NCBI RefSeq assembly: GCF_900116005.1
Contig: NZ_FOYI01000003.1
Span: forward strand, 124,001-188,000
Source of the DNA: Poseidonocella sedimentorum
Lineage (GTDB): Bacteria; Pseudomonadota; Alphaproteobacteria; Rhodobacterales; Rhodobacteraceae
Direction of reading: 5' to 3'
DNA length: 64,000 nt
This document shows, in pieces, positions 46,803 to 58,362 of this stretch. Numbering within the stretch: position 1 is the stretch's first letter; each line of letters starts with the position of its first letter. The position numbers and the translations under genes were made by a program. The notes beneath the pieces were generated by a model. The model made no database searches. It was not told the origin of the DNA and saw nothing but the letters and a program-made list of their open reading frames with translations.

Positions 46803-47466
46803 CCCGCAGCAGATCGCCGCGCCCGAGCCCGGCGAAGACAGCCTCTTCGACGCCCCGCCAATGGCCGAACAGGAGCGCATGGTGGAGGCGCTTCTCTTTG
46901 CCTCCGCCGCGCCGCTGAGCCTGCGTGATCTTGCCGGGCGGCTGCCGCATGGCTGCGAGCCCAAGGAGGCGCTGGTGCACCTGCAAAAGCGCTACGAGGG
47001 GCGCGGCGTGCGTCTGGTCAAGGTGGGCGATGCCTGGGCGATGCGCACCGCCGCCGATCTGAGCTACCTGATGCAGAAGGAGACGGTCGAGACGCGCAAG
47101 CTCAGCCGTGCGGCCATCGAAACCCTCGCGATCATTGCCTATCACCAACCGGTCACCCGCGCCGAGATCGAGGAGATCCGCGGCGTGAGCGTCTCGCGCG
47201 GGACGGTCGATCAGCTGATCGAGATGGAATGGGTGCGCTTCGGGCGGCGACGCATGACCCCGGGCCGGCCGGTCACCTTTGTCGTCACGCAGGAATTTCT
47301 CGACCACTTCGGCCTTGAGAGCGCGCGCGATCTGCCCGGTGTGAAGGAGCTTCGTGCGGCCGGTCTGCTCGACAATCGCCCACCGCCGGGCTCCGTTCCC
47401 GGCCCCGGAGAGGCCGAAGATGACGCCGAGGACGATGAGCCGCAGAGCGAAATGTTCGACGAATGA
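46795..47466 (+). CDS. scpB: segregation and condensation protein B
   Basis: Winged-helix partner of ScpA and SMC. 223 residues: MVEALLFASAAPLSLRDLA, KLSRAAIETLAIIAYHQPVTRAEIEEIRGVS and RTPGRP-like RRMTPGRPVTFVVTQEFLDHFGL. The C-terminus is acidic and ends SEMFDE. The stop and the bases after it are the start of a 19-bp tandem repeat. A tatABC cluster, common at this place in relatives, is absent. Confidence 0.95.
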   Translation: MDDPQQIAAPEPGEDSLFDAPPMAEQERMVEALLFASAAPLSLRDLAGRLPHGCEPKEALVHLQKRYEGRGVRLVKVGDAWAMRTAADLSYLMQKETVETRKLSRAAIETLAIIAYHQPVTRAEIEEIRGVSVSRGTVDQLIEMEWVRFGRRRMTPGRPVTFVVTQEFLDHFGLESARDLPGVKELRAAGLLDNRPPPGSVPGPGEAEDDAEDDEPQSEMFDE

Positions 47467-47549
47467 CAAACTGTTCGGTAAATGACGAACAGTTTGATGA
47501 GTGACGAACAGTTTGATGATTGGCGAACAGTTCGATGATTGACGAAGTG
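47464..47549 (+). repeat. 19-bp tandem repeats after scpB
   Basis: Units start at 47464, 47483, 47502 and 47521, with a partial fifth at 47540; the consensus is TGACGAACAGTTTGATGAT. Units 2-4 differ by one to three bases. Unit 1 contains CAAACTGTTCG (47468-47478), the exact reverse complement of CGAACAGTTTG (47486-47496), so an 11-bp hairpin can form right after the scpB stop. Confidence 0.85.
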
Positions 47550-47571
47550 TTTTACCCGGAAGGATAGTTCG

Positions 47572-47781
47572 ATGCAGATCGACAGGTTGGCGACGATGAT
47601 ACTCAACCGCGTGCTGCGGCAGGTGATAAACAAGGGCGTGTCGAAGGGGATCGACCATATGGCCGGGGGAGGCAAATCCCGCGCCGAGATGAGCCCTGAA
47701 GACCGCGCGAGCGCGCAATCCACGCGCGGCGCGATGCAGAAAGCCCGGCGTGGATGGAGCCTGTTTCGACGCCTGCGCTAG
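47572..47781 (+). CDS. small basic protein of unknown function
   Basis: 69 residues from the ATG preceded by GGAAGGA. An N-terminal amphipathic helix (IDRLATMILNRVLRQVINKGV), a polar MSPEDRASAQSTRGAM centre and a strongly basic C-terminus (ARRGWSLFRRLR). No family recognised. Short distance to scpB suggests the same transcript, though the repeat array intervenes. Confidence 0.65.
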   Translation: MQIDRLATMILNRVLRQVINKGVSKGIDHMAGGGKSRAEMSPEDRASAQSTRGAMQKARRGWSLFRRLR

Positions 47782-47787
47782 GTAAAG

Positions 47788-48873
47788 CTATGCATTAACA
47801 CTCGATCGGAAGTGCTTGGAAAGCTTGAGGCCTTGCCCCTGATAGTTCGACGCGATGTCGACGCCGTAGAGCATATCCGGGACCTCGGCCATCCGCTCAT
47901 AAATCAGCCGCCCGACGACCTGCCCGTGTTCGAGAACGAAGGGGGCCTCGTGGCAACGGACTTCCAGCACGCCGCGTGACCCCGCGCCACCAGCCGCGGC
48001 GTGGCCGAAGCCGGGATCGAAGAACCCCGCATAGTGAACACGGAATTCACCCACCATCGCAAGGTAGGGCGCCATTTCGGCGGCGTGATCGGGCGGGATG
48101 CAGACCGCTTCGCGGCTCACCAGAATGTAGAACGCGCCGGGGTCGAGGATGATGCGCCCCTCGCGGCTCCGCACCGGCTCCCAATAGGCATCGGCATCGT
48201 AGCCGCCGATCCGATCGAGATCGATCACCCCGGTGTGCGGCTTGGCGCGATAGCCAACCAGATCGCCGTCAGTGGGCTGCAGGTCCACCGAAAACGCCAA
48301 TCCGTCATCGATCACAGCCGTGCCCGAGACCAGAGGCGTCTGCGCGTTGAGGCGCATCAATGCTGCATCGTCGAGCGCTGCCTGCCCCTGCCGGAAGCGG
48401 ATCTGATTGAGGCGCATACCCGGCCGGACGAGCACGGAGAAGGAGCGCGGGCAGATCTCGGCAAAGAGCGGCCCGTGATAGCCTTGGGGGATGCGGTCGA
48501 ATTCGGTGCCGCCATCGGTGATGGTGCGGGTAAGCAGATCGAGCCGACCGGTCGAACTCTTGGCATTGGCGACCGCCTGAACATCGTCGGGCAGGGCGAG
48601 GCGCTCCATCAGCGGCACGACATAAACGCAGCCCTTCTCCAGCACCGCGCCATCGCTGAGGTCGATTCGATGCATCTCGAACTCGGCCAGCCGGTCCGAA
48701 ACCCGCGCGGCGCCGCCGGCCAGAAAAGACGCGCGCACGCGATAGGCGACAGTGCCAAGGCGTAAATCGAGGCTGGCGGGCTGGATCTGGGCGGGCTGAA
48801 TGTCAGGCGAAGCGGCGATCACCCCCGACGCGATGAACGCGCGCAGGGTTTGGCTCGGCAATACACCCGTCAT
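47788..48873 (-). CDS. dcd: 2'-deoxycytidine 5'-triphosphate deaminase (long form)
   Basis: dCTP to dUTP, feeding thymidylate synthesis. 361 residues, about twice the size of E. coli Dcd, as in the alphaproteobacterial long form that holds two related domains. Segments: QIQPASLDLRLGTVAYRV, ANAKSSTGRLDLLTRT, HYAGFFDPGFGHAA and EVRCHEAPFVLEHGQVVGRLIYERM. Start ATG at 48873. Convergent with the small basic protein, six bases apart. Confidence 0.92.
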   Translation of the reverse strand: MTGVLPSQTLRAFIASGVIAASPDIQPAQIQPASLDLRLGTVAYRVRASFLAGGAARVSDRLAEFEMHRIDLSDGAVLEKGCVYVVPLMERLALPDDVQAVANAKSSTGRLDLLTRTITDGGTEFDRIPQGYHGPLFAEICPRSFSVLVRPGMRLNQIRFRQGQAALDDAALMRLNAQTPLVSGTAVIDDGLAFSVDLQPTDGDLVGYRAKPHTGVIDLDRIGGYDADAYWEPVRSREGRIILDPGAFYILVSREAVCIPPDHAAEMAPYLAMVGEFRVHYAGFFDPGFGHAAAGGAGSRGVLEVRCHEAPFVLEHGQVVGRLIYERMAEVPDMLYGVDIASNYQGQGLKLSKHFRSSVNA

Positions 48874-48928
48874 GTCTCGATCTCCTCGCGGCGGATCGGA
48901 TGCGGCATGCAGATGGTGAGCGGTGAAG

Positions 48929-49005
48929 TGGTCGGGCTAGCAGGACTCGAACCTGCGACCTTCCGTCCCCCAGACGGACGCGCTACCAGGCTGCGCCATA
49001 GCCCG
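48929..49005 (-). tRNA. tRNA-Pro (anticodon GGG)
   Basis: Reading the minus strand: acceptor CGGGCTA pairs with TAGCCCG, anticodon stem TCCGT/ACGGA with loop CTGGGGG (anticodon GGG at 48969-48971), T-loop GTTCGAGTC, discriminator A and an encoded CCA. 77 bases. Confidence 0.96.
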
Positions 49006-49065
49006 ACACTTGGGGCTTCATACTTTATTTCGCGGTGGGGGCAAGGGGGCTTGCGCATATTTCTG

Positions 49066-50217
49066 TCAGCGGCCCGCCACGTTAAGCATCAGCTCCTGCA
49101 ATTCCTCGCGGTGGGCCTCCAGCCGGGCCTTTGCCGCTTGCAGCAGGTCGCGCTGATCGCGGAGTCTGTCGCGCGGCACGGACGAAAGAGCTGTCAGCGC
49201 GCCGGGGGTTTCTGGCGGATCTACCGCCTCCGCGTCAGCGGCCAGCGCGCGCAGGGTATCGACCACATCGGCGGGCAGGGCAGCGGCCGGAATGTCGGCG
49301 AGCGCGGGCTGCGCGTCCTCGATGGCCATCGGCGCGGGGTCTTCGGCGGTGTCCGGCAGATCGAGACCGATCTCGTCTTCGTCCAGCGCATCAAGGGTGG
49401 GCGGGTCGAGCGCCTCTGCGCTCTCTGGTTCCAGCTCCGGCAACTCGGCGGTTTCCGGCTCGGCCGCGTCGGCCTCCCAGGCGGCAATCGCGTCTTCGGC
49501 CTCGTCCAGCGCCGGCTCTTCGCTGTTCTCAGCGGCAACCTCAGGCTCAGGCTCGGCCAAGGGCTCCGCGACCTCCTCGGCCTCATCCTCCGCAGCGTCT
49601 TGCAGAGCGGTCTCGTCTTCCTCCGCGGTGCCCTCGTCCGCGCTTGGATCTTCGGCAAAGAGGTCGTCCTGTGGTTCGGCAGGCTCATCGAGCGGCACCT
49701 CTGTGGCGACCTCGGGCTCGGCTTCTGGCTCGGGCTCGGCTTCTGGCTCAGGCAGGTCCTCGGGCTCTGCGTCAGGCTCCGCACCCTCGGCGTCTACGGC
49801 TTCCTCTGCCGCCTCGTCAACGTCCGGCAGCTCTTCCAAACCCGGCTCGGCCGCAGCGTCGGTCATCTCCTCGCCTGCACCCGGAGCAGCCTTCGACCCA
49901 TCGTCGATCTGCGCCTTCAGCGCCGCATCCGCGTCGGGATCATCGAGCGCCTGTGAGAGCAGGGATACGGCCTTCACGCCGTCTTCGCGCAACAGTTTCT
50001 GGACGCCCTTGATGGTCAATCCATCGTCATGCAGCAGCCGTTTGATCCCGCCGAGCAGCAGCATGTCGGCGGGGCGATAGTACCGCCGCCCGCCGGCTCG
50101 TTTGACCGGTTTGACCTGTGTGAACTTGGATTCCCAGAAGCGCAGCACATGGGCCGGCGTGTCGAGCCAATCAGCAACCTCGCTGATGGTGCGAAACGCG
50201 TCGGGCGATTTGGCCAT
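49066..50217 (-). CDS. MerR-family regulator with a long acidic tail
   Basis: 383 residues. Residues 1-75 are a MerR helix-turn-helix ([46 protein letters not shown]). Residues about 110-320 are a low-complexity stretch dominated by Glu, Asp, Ala and Pro. The C-terminus is helical ([25 protein letters not shown]). No metal-binding cysteines. The gene is next to ihfA, a conserved neighbour in Rhodobacteraceae. The role is unknown; the acidic tail could be a protein-interaction or nucleic-acid-mimic region. Confidence 0.88.
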   Translation of the reverse strand: MAKSPDAFRTISEVADWLDTPAHVLRFWESKFTQVKPVKRAGGRRYYRPADMLLLGGIKRLLHDDGLTIKGVQKLLREDGVKAVSLLSQALDDPDADAALKAQIDDGSKAAPGAGEEMTDAAAEPGLEELPDVDEAAEEAVDAEGAEPDAEPEDLPEPEAEPEPEAEPEVATEVPLDEPAEPQDDLFAEDPSADEGTAEEDETALQDAAEDEAEEVAEPLAEPEPEVAAENSEEPALDEAEDAIAAWEADAAEPETAELPELEPESAEALDPPTLDALDEDEIGLDLPDTAEDPAPMAIEDAQPALADIPAAALPADVVDTLRALAADAEAVDPPETPGALTALSSVPRDRLRDQRDLLQAAKARLEAHREELQELMLNVAGR

Positions 50218-50226
50218 GTCCCGGGC

Positions 50227-50529
50227 TTACCCGCGATTTCCTTCGGCCACGCGGTCCTTCATCAGGTGCGAGGGGCGGAAGGTCAGGACGCGCCGCGGCA
50301 GGATCGGGACCTCTTCGCCGGTCTTGGGATTGCGGCCGACGCGTTCGGTCTTGCCGCGTACGCTGAAGGTGCCGAAGGAGGAGATCTTGACCTGCTCGCC
50401 GCGCACCAGCGCCTCCGACATCAGGCTCAGAACCGATTCAACCAGCTGCGCGCTTTCGTTGCGCGACAGCCCCACCTCGCGGAACACCGCTTCGCTCAAA
50501 TCCATGCGCGTCAGGGTCTTGCTCGACAT
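50227..50529 (-). CDS. ihfA: integration host factor subunit alpha
   Basis: 100 residues, HU/IHF fold: [43 protein letters not shown] and the DNA-intercalating proline loop region [18 protein letters not shown]. Bends DNA sequence-specifically with IhfB. GGAGG lies nine bases before the ATG. Confidence 0.95.
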   Translation of the reverse strand: MSSKTLTRMDLSEAVFREVGLSRNESAQLVESVLSLMSEALVRGEQVKISSFGTFSVRGKTERVGRNPKTGEEVPILPRRVLTFRPSHLMKDRVAEGNRG

Positions 50530-50620
50530 ACCATTACCTCCAGGCCCGTTCATGCGACTGTACGGTCTATGAAAAAGCCAAGTCAATATCAAGCACTTGA
50601 GGAAAGGCGTCGGGGCGCGA

Positions 50621-51592
50621 TTACCAGCGCAAAACCACGGATCCCCAGGCCAGACCGCCGCCGATTGCCTCGGTGACGATCAAATCGCCCTGTTTGATCT
50701 GGCCCCGCGCCTTGCCGACGGAGAGCGCGAGGGGAATCGATGCGGCAGAGGTATTGCCATGATCCTGCACCGTGGTGATCACCCGATCCATCGGCACGCC
50801 CATGCGTTTGGCCGTCGCCTGGATGATGCGGATGTTGGCCTGATGCGGGACGATCCAGTCCACGTCCGCGCCGCTGAGCCCGATGCTGGCGAGCGCGGTT
50901 TCGGCGGTCTCGGCGAGTTTTTCCACCGCGTGGCGGAAGACTTCCTTGCCCTGCATCCGCAGAAAACCGGTGTCGCGCGTGCCGACGCCGCCATCGACAT
51001 AGAGGATGTCGCGGTAGCGCCCGTCGGAATTGAGATCGGAGGCGAGGATGCCGCGGTCGGCCGCGCTGCCGTCGCCGTCCTGCGCCTCGAGGATGAGCGC
51101 GCCGGCGCCATCGCCGAAGAGCACGCTGGTCGCCCGGTCCTCGTGGTCGATGATGCGGCTGAAGGTCTCGGCCCCGATCACCAGGATCCGGCGCGCCTGG
51201 CCGGTGAGGATCATCGCGTTGGCGGTGGTGAGCGCATAGACGAACCCGGCGCAGACGGCCTGAACGTCGAAGGCAAAGCCCGACTGCATGCCGATCGCGT
51301 CCTGCACCATGGTCGCGGCGGAGGGGAAGGTCAGATCGGCGGTCGAGGTGGCGAGGATGATGGCGTCGAGATCGGCGGCCTCAAGCCCCGCATCGGCCAG
51401 CGCGGCCCGCGCCGCATGGGCGCCCAGATCGGAGGTGTTCTCATGATCGGCGGCGAAGTGGCGGCGCTCTATCCCCGAGCGTGAGCGGATCCATTCATCG
51501 CTCGTGTCCAGCCGCGTTTCGAACTCGCTGTTCGGCACGATCCGGTCGGGCAGGTAGTGCCCAACGCCACGCACCACTGCTCGCGTCGTCAT
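50621..51592 (-). CDS. fabH: 3-oxoacyl-[acyl-carrier-protein] synthase III
   Basis: Initiates fatty acid synthesis by condensing acetyl-CoA with malonyl-ACP. 323 residues with the Cys-His-Asn triad: [12 protein letters not shown] (Cys), VPHQANIRI (His), [11 protein letters not shown] (Asn). Start [15 protein letters not shown] at 51592, four bases after plsX, as in the conserved plsX-fabH pair. Confidence 0.96.
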   Translation of the reverse strand: MTTRAVVRGVGHYLPDRIVPNSEFETRLDTSDEWIRSRSGIERRHFAADHENTSDLGAHAARAALADAGLEAADLDAIILATSTADLTFPSAATMVQDAIGMQSGFAFDVQAVCAGFVYALTTANAMILTGQARRILVIGAETFSRIIDHEDRATSVLFGDGAGALILEAQDGDGSAADRGILASDLNSDGRYRDILYVDGGVGTRDTGFLRMQGKEVFRHAVEKLAETAETALASIGLSGADVDWIVPHQANIRIIQATAKRMGVPMDRVITTVQDHGNTSAASIPLALSVGKARGQIKQGDLIVTEAIGGGLAWGSVVLRW

Positions 51593-51596
51593 GTTC

Positions 51597-52694
51597 TTAT
51601 TCGCTCCCGTCCCCAGTTTCGCCATCTTGGTCAAGCGCCGGGGCGGATGCAACCCGCGCGGCGAGCTTTTCGGAGAAGTTGGACTGGGTGAGTTGGTAGG
51701 CCAGTTTGATCGCCGCGGAGACGCCGGTCGCATCGGCCGAGCCGTGAGATTTGACGACCGTTCCGTTGAGCCCGAGGAAAACGCCGCCATTGACCCGGCG
51801 CGGGTCGATCTTCTTGCTCAGCCGCTGCAACGAGGTGTAGGCGAGGACCGAGGCGAGGCGCGAGAGCGGCGAGTATCGGAAGGCCTCGCGCAGCCGCTCG
51901 CCGATGAGCGACGCGGTGCCTTCGCCGGTCTTGAGCGCGACGTTGCCGGAGAAGCCGTCGGTGACGATGACATCGCAGGTATCGCGCGGCAGATCGCCGC
52001 CCTCGACAAAGCCCACAAAGCGGAAATCGGCCGAAACGGTCAGCTCTTCGATCAGCTCATAGGCCAGGCGCAGCTCGGGGCGCCCCTTGTGCTCTTCGGT
52101 TCCGACATTGAGCAGGCCGACGCGCGGATGCTCGATCCCGAGCCCATTGCGCGCATAGGAGACACCCATCAGCGCGTATTTGACGAGGTCATGCTCATCG
52201 GCGCGGATATCGGCGCCGGCGTCGAGCATGATGTTGTAGCCCTGCTCGCTGCGCGAGGGCCAGAGCACGGCGATCGCCGGCCGGTCCACCCCGGAGAGCT
52301 TGCGCAGCCGCACCACCGACAGCATCATCAGCGCGCCGGTATTGCCGCAGGACACGCAGACATCCGCCTCGCGCTTCTTCACCGAGGTCAGAGCCGACCA
52401 CATCGATGTGGTCTTGCTCCGCCGCAGGACCTGCGCGGGCTTCTCGTCCATCCGGACGGTGTCTTTCGCGTCACGAATCTCGCAGATATCGGCCAGACCG
52501 CGACGCTTGGCGATGAGCGGCTCAAGCGTCTCTTGCGGGCCATGCACGATGAACCCGATATCGGGGTTCTTGGACATCGACCGCGCCATGCCGGCCACGA
52601 CCGCAGAGGGCCCGCGATCGCCGCCCATCGCATCGATGGAAATGGTGATCCGGTCCCGACGCTGGTCGGCGGGCGCGTGTTGATCGGAGGTCAT
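51597..52694 (-). CDS. plsX: phosphate acyltransferase PlsX
   Basis: Acyl-ACP to acyl-phosphate for phospholipid synthesis. 365 residues with ITISIDAMGGDRGPSAVVAG, CVSCGNTGALMMLSVV, HPRVGLLNVGTEEHKG and IVTDGFSGNVALKTGEG. Start MTSDQHAPADQ at 52694. Lies between rpmF and fabH. Confidence 0.96.
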   Translation of the reverse strand: MTSDQHAPADQRRDRITISIDAMGGDRGPSAVVAGMARSMSKNPDIGFIVHGPQETLEPLIAKRRGLADICEIRDAKDTVRMDEKPAQVLRRSKTTSMWSALTSVKKREADVCVSCGNTGALMMLSVVRLRKLSGVDRPAIAVLWPSRSEQGYNIMLDAGADIRADEHDLVKYALMGVSYARNGLGIEHPRVGLLNVGTEEHKGRPELRLAYELIEELTVSADFRFVGFVEGGDLPRDTCDVIVTDGFSGNVALKTGEGTASLIGERLREAFRYSPLSRLASVLAYTSLQRLSKKIDPRRVNGGVFLGLNGTVVKSHGSADATGVSAAIKLAYQLTQSNFSEKLAARVASAPALDQDGETGDGSE

Positions 52695-52719
52695 GCTAAC
52701 CGACCCTGTCCGAGACGGC

Positions 52720-52926
52720 TTAAGCGGCGTCCTCGTCGAGCTCGATCTCGTCGGCCTGGGCCACGACTTCACGATCGGCATAGTGCCCGCAGGCGGCGCA
52801 GACGTGGTGCGGGCGCTTCAGCTCGCCGCAGTTCGCGCATTCGTTGGGGTTGCCCGCGGTCAGCGCGTCATGTGCGCGGCGATTGTTGCGGCGCGACTTG
52901 GATACTTTGTTCTGTTGGACGGCCAT
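52720..52926 (-). CDS. rpmF: 50S ribosomal protein L32
   Basis: 68 residues: [20 protein letters not shown] and a zinc-type CANC-x9-CAAC pair. Precedes plsX, the widespread rpmF-plsX order. Confidence 0.96.
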   Translation of the reverse strand: MAVQQNKVSKSRRNNRRAHDALTAGNPNECANCGELKRPHHVCAACGHYADREVVAQADEIELDEDAA

Positions 52927-53096
52927 GTCTCAACCTCATGTCTCTCGGGCAATTGCCCGGCGTTTATCCTTGATCCCCGGCTCTTAGGCGCAAGCGCCGG
53001 GGCTGTCCATGACTTTCATGGGCGAGCGCGCGAAAATACGCATCTTTTCGCCACGCGCAAGGGGGGACCCTGACATAGGGTCACGGCAACCGCGAC

Positions 53097-53648
53097 TTAC
53101 GTCTCGTCAGGGTCAAGCCTGTCGCGCAATGCCTTGAGCCCGGCAAAGGGTTTGAGGTCCTCGTCGCGGATTTCCTCGGCGCCCGGTGGGGTCGCGCGGG
53201 CGTCCTCGAAGCTCACGCCGGGCGCGCGCGGATAGTCGGGCAGGGCAATCGCCAGCGCCTCGGCCATCACCAGCCCGGGATCGATCTCGGCGCCGAGCGG
53301 CTCGAGCGTGTCGTCCTGCGGCATCTCGACTTCCTCGGCATCTGGTTCCTCCAGATCGGGGCTGAAGCGGCGCAGGACCCGCTCCTCGATCCGAGTGGTG
53401 ACCGGCGCGCCGGTCACGACGCAGGCCTGCTCGGCCGTGGCCCCGAGCGCGCCCTCCAGCCGCCAGCCGCGTTTGCCCTCGGCGCGGATCTCGCCCTCGA
53501 AGGTCAGCTTGCGCAGCGCCAGCAGATCCAGGTCGGCCCGCAGCGCCTCGCGCGCCTCGGCAGACGGGAGAAGCGCGAAGCGCGTGGGTTTCTTGCCGTT
53601 GAGCGACGACACGTGGAAAGGATGGGCATAAGGCGTCTGCCGGGTCAT
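53097..53648 (-). CDS. YceD/DUF177 family protein
   Basis: 183 residues, acidic, with the conserved YceD segment QACVVTGAPVTTRIEERVLRRFSP (one cysteine remains of the usual motif) and VMAEALAIALPDYPRAPG near the C-terminus. YceD has been linked to 23S rRNA or ribosome maturation. Upstream of rpmF, as in most bacteria. Start MTRQTPYAHPFHV at 53648; 91 bases separate it from the divergent bamE. Confidence 0.88.
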   Translation of the reverse strand: MTRQTPYAHPFHVSSLNGKKPTRFALLPSAEAREALRADLDLLALRKLTFEGEIRAEGKRGWRLEGALGATAEQACVVTGAPVTTRIEERVLRRFSPDLEEPDAEEVEMPQDDTLEPLGAEIDPGLVMAEALAIALPDYPRAPGVSFEDARATPPGAEEIRDEDLKPFAGLKALRDRLDPDET

Positions 53649-53739
53649 TTGAGCCTCCGGGCTGCGGTCGATGTTGAACAATCCGTCGTCCTTCGATAAG
53701 CCGATAAAAGGCTTCGTCACAGGACACAAGAGGGCGCAG

Positions 53740-54198
53740 ATGGCAGGGAAATTCCGGGCGGGACGCATCGCCCTTGGTTTGAGTGCCGTAATCACCGTGG
53801 CGGGGTGCGTGGCGGAGATGCGCAATCATGGCTATGTGCCCTCGCCGGAGGACCTCGGCCAGGTGGTGCTCGGCGTCGATACCCGCGACAGCGTGATCGA
53901 AACGCTCGGCACCCCGACGACCCAGGGCGTCAGCGGCGATGACACGGTTTACTATGTCTATAAGCAGGTCCGCCATTTCGGCTTTCTGGAGCCCGAGATC
54001 CTTGACCGGCAAGTGGTCGCGATTTCCTTCTCGCCGGACGGCACCGCGCAAAACGTCGAGCGCTTCACGTTGGCCGACGGCCGCGTCGTGGCGCTGACCC
54101 GCCGCGTGACCGACAACACCGTGCGCAACACCACCTTCCTGCGCCAGCTTCTGGGCAACCTGGGCCGGTTCGACGCGGGCACGCTGCTCGGCGAATAG
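53740..54198 (+). CDS. bamE: outer membrane assembly lipoprotein BamE
   Basis: 152 residues, SmpA/OmlA type subunit of the Bam complex. Signal peptide with lipobox TVAGC (IALGLSAVITVAGC), then LGQVVLGVDTRDSVIETLGTPTT, YYVYKQVRHFGFLEPEILDRQVVAI. Start ATG at 53740 with AGGGCGCAG upstream. Confidence 0.93.
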   Translation: MAGKFRAGRIALGLSAVITVAGCVAEMRNHGYVPSPEDLGQVVLGVDTRDSVIETLGTPTTQGVSGDDTVYYVYKQVRHFGFLEPEILDRQVVAISFSPDGTAQNVERFTLADGRVVALTRRVTDNTVRNTTFLRQLLGNLGRFDAGTLLGE

Positions 54199-54336
54199 GC
54201 GGCGCGATCCCGCCGATCGGGCGGGCGCGGCGCGCGGGTGCGGTTGACCGGCGGGCGCTGTCGGAATTTTGTCATACCAGCGTAACACGGGCGCGCCATG
54301 GCTGCGCCCGAGGTTGCATCTGCGGAGGTTGACGCC

Positions 54337-55113
54337 ATGCCCGCCCTGAGCCCGACGCCAAGACGCGCGCGCTACACCACGCGCTTTGCCGCCTGCGACG
54401 CGGATCTGCGCGCGGCCCAGCGGCTGCGCTGGCGCTGCTTTCTCGCCGATGACACGGGCGGGGCGGGCGAGGATGCCGATGCCTTCGATCCGATCTGCGA
54501 TCACCTTCTGGTCGAAACCCGCGACGGCGGCCGGCTCGTCTGCTGCTTCCGGCTCCTGCGGCTCGGGCCCGGAGAAATCGCCCGCAGCTACGCCGCCCAG
54601 TTCTACGACCTCGCCGCGCTCGAAAGCTTCGAGGGGCCGATGGTCGAGATGGGGCGCTTCTGCATCGATGCGGAGTTTGCCCTCGATCCCGATATCCTGC
54701 GCCTCGCCTGGGGGGCGATGACGCGCTACGTCGATGATCATGGCGTGCAGATGCTCTTCGGCTGCTCGTCCTTTCAGGGCACCGCGGCGGAGGAGTACCT
54801 CGATGCCTTCACCGTGCTTCAGGCCCGCCATCTCGCGCCCAAGCGCTGGCTCCCCCGGGTCAAGGCGCCGGATGTCTTCCGCTTCGCCAAGCTGTTGCGG
54901 CGCACGCCCGATGCGCGGCTTGCGATGAAACGGATGCCGCCGCTGCTCCGCACCTATCTCGCCATGGGCGGCTGGGTCAGCGATCACGCGGTGGTGGACC
55001 GGGCGATGAACACGCTGCACGTCTTCACCGGCGTCGAGATCGGCGCGATTCCGGCGGCGCGCCGGCGGCGTCTGCGCGGGCTTGAGGGCGGCGCGCGGCG
55101 CTTGAGTGATTGA
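54337..55113 (+). CDS. OlsB-like ornithine-acyl[acp] N-acyltransferase
   Basis: 258 residues from the ATG preceded by GGAGG at nine bases (54298 would add 13). GNAT-type fold with LRAAQRLRWRCFLAD, CDHLLVETRDGGRLVCCFRLLRLG, MVEMGRFCIDAEF and MLFGCSSFQGTAAEEY. The family makes lyso-ornithine lipid. The usual neighbour olsA (second acylation) is not adjacent here. Confidence 0.85.
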   Translation: MPALSPTPRRARYTTRFAACDADLRAAQRLRWRCFLADDTGGAGEDADAFDPICDHLLVETRDGGRLVCCFRLLRLGPGEIARSYAAQFYDLAALESFEGPMVEMGRFCIDAEFALDPDILRLAWGAMTRYVDDHGVQMLFGCSSFQGTAAEEYLDAFTVLQARHLAPKRWLPRVKAPDVFRFAKLLRRTPDARLAMKRMPPLLRTYLAMGGWVSDHAVVDRAMNTLHVFTGVEIGAIPAARRRRLRGLEGGARRLSD

Positions 55114-55144
55114 CGCAGCCCGCCGGGGCGATTAGCTGCGCCTC

Positions 55145-56980
<1,836 letters not shown>

Positions 56981-56987
56981 GGCGCCC

Positions 56988-58211
56988 TCAAACCTCCGCC
57001 TCTTGCGCGCCGGCATCCACATCGCGGCGGATGAGCCCCGACAGCAGCCGCGAACCGATCACACAGAGCAGCACGCCGATCGCAATCGGCAGGGGCGAGC
57101 CGTCGAAGGACAGCCCGATCGGGATCGCGATCAGCACCGACGCCACCGTCGAAAGCGCGGCGATGATCGAGGCCGCCATTCCCGCGAGATGGCCCATCGG
57201 CTCCATCGCCAGCGCGTTGAGATTGCCCGAGACCATGCCCATCTGGGCGAAGACCGAGATCGTCCAGACGAGATAGGCCACGAAGAGGACCTCGCTCGGC
57301 GGATCGAAGACGATCAGCGCGAGCATGGCCGCGGTGATGGCGATCTCGATGGCGAAGGTGGTGTTGATGATCGCGCGCATTCCGAAGCGGACCACCAGCT
57401 TGGCGTTGACGAATCCCGCCGAGCCCGAGACCAGCGCGATCACCGCGAACCAGAACGGGAAGCTGTCGGCCCGGCCGAAAACCTCGTCGAAGATCTGCTG
57501 GATCGAGGAAATCATCGCGAACAGCATCCCGAAGGTCAGCGACATGACCGCGATCGAAAGCCGCACGGTCGGGTGACCGAGGACTTCCTTCGTCGCGTCC
57601 CACAGATCGGCGCGGCGCATCGGGCGGCGGCTCTCTGTGGGGAGCGTTTCGGGCAGGCGGAGCATGAGCCACAGGGTGACCAGCGCGGAGAAGACGGTGA
57701 AGGCGAGGAAGATGCCGCGCCAGCCGGTGACGGCGATGATCTGCGCCCCGACGGCGGGGGCAAAGGCGGGGACGATGGTGAAGATGATCATCACCACGCT
57801 GACGATCTGGGCCATCTGGCGGCCCGAATAGAGATCGCGCACCACCGCGAGCGCCACGACACGCGGCCCCGCGGCGCCCAGCCCCTGCAGCAGCCGAGCG
57901 GCGAGCATGGTCTCCAACGTCGGCGCGCTCCAGGCCAGGATCGCGCCGAGAATATAGAGCGCCGCGCCGCCCACCATGATCCCCTTGCGCCCGTAGGCAT
58001 CCGAGAGCGGGCCGGTGAAAAACGTCCCCAACCCCATGCCGAGCACGAAGAAGGTGATGATGAGCTGCGCCTCGTTGGGGCTCTCGGGCGTCAGCTCCGC
58101 CGCGATCTCGGGCAGGGCTGGCAACATGGCGTCAATCGAAAAGGCGACGGTCGCAATGATCATTGCGATGAGAACGACAAACTCGTTCCGGGAAATGGAT
58201 CGGGATGGCAC
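56988..58211 (-). CDS. MFS drug-resistance transporter, Bcr/CflA type
   Basis: 407 residues with twelve hydrophobic segments and the MFS loop-2 motif FTGPLSDAYGRKGIMVGG; VFSIDAMLPALPEIA-like start in segment 1 (AFSIDAMLPALPEIAAEL). Exports small hydrophobic or antibiotic-like compounds by proton exchange. Start taken as GTG at 58211 because AGGAG lies seven bases upstream; a GTG at 58244 has none. Confidence 0.88.
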   Translation of the reverse strand: MPSRSISRNEFVVLIAMIIATVAFSIDAMLPALPEIAAELTPESPNEAQLIITFFVLGMGLGTFFTGPLSDAYGRKGIMVGGAALYILGAILAWSAPTLETMLAARLLQGLGAAGPRVVALAVVRDLYSGRQMAQIVSVVMIIFTIVPAFAPAVGAQIIAVTGWRGIFLAFTVFSALVTLWLMLRLPETLPTESRRPMRRADLWDATKEVLGHPTVRLSIAVMSLTFGMLFAMISSIQQIFDEVFGRADSFPFWFAVIALVSGSAGFVNAKLVVRFGMRAIINTTFAIEIAITAAMLALIVFDPPSEVLFVAYLVWTISVFAQMGMVSGNLNALAMEPMGHLAGMAASIIAALSTVASVLIAIPIGLSFDGSPLPIAIGVLLCVIGSRLLSGLIRRDVDAGAQEAEV

Positions 58212-58362
58212 GGGATAACTCCTGTTAGACCCCGGCGCTACCACCAGATCGGAAAAAGTGCCAGCCCAAACCCGGGCCCCAGATGTGCGCCAGCGAACAC
58301 GTTCCTGTGCGCACGCGCCTCACCGCGCGCAAACAGAAGTCGCGTCGCCCGGGTGGGCCTGC

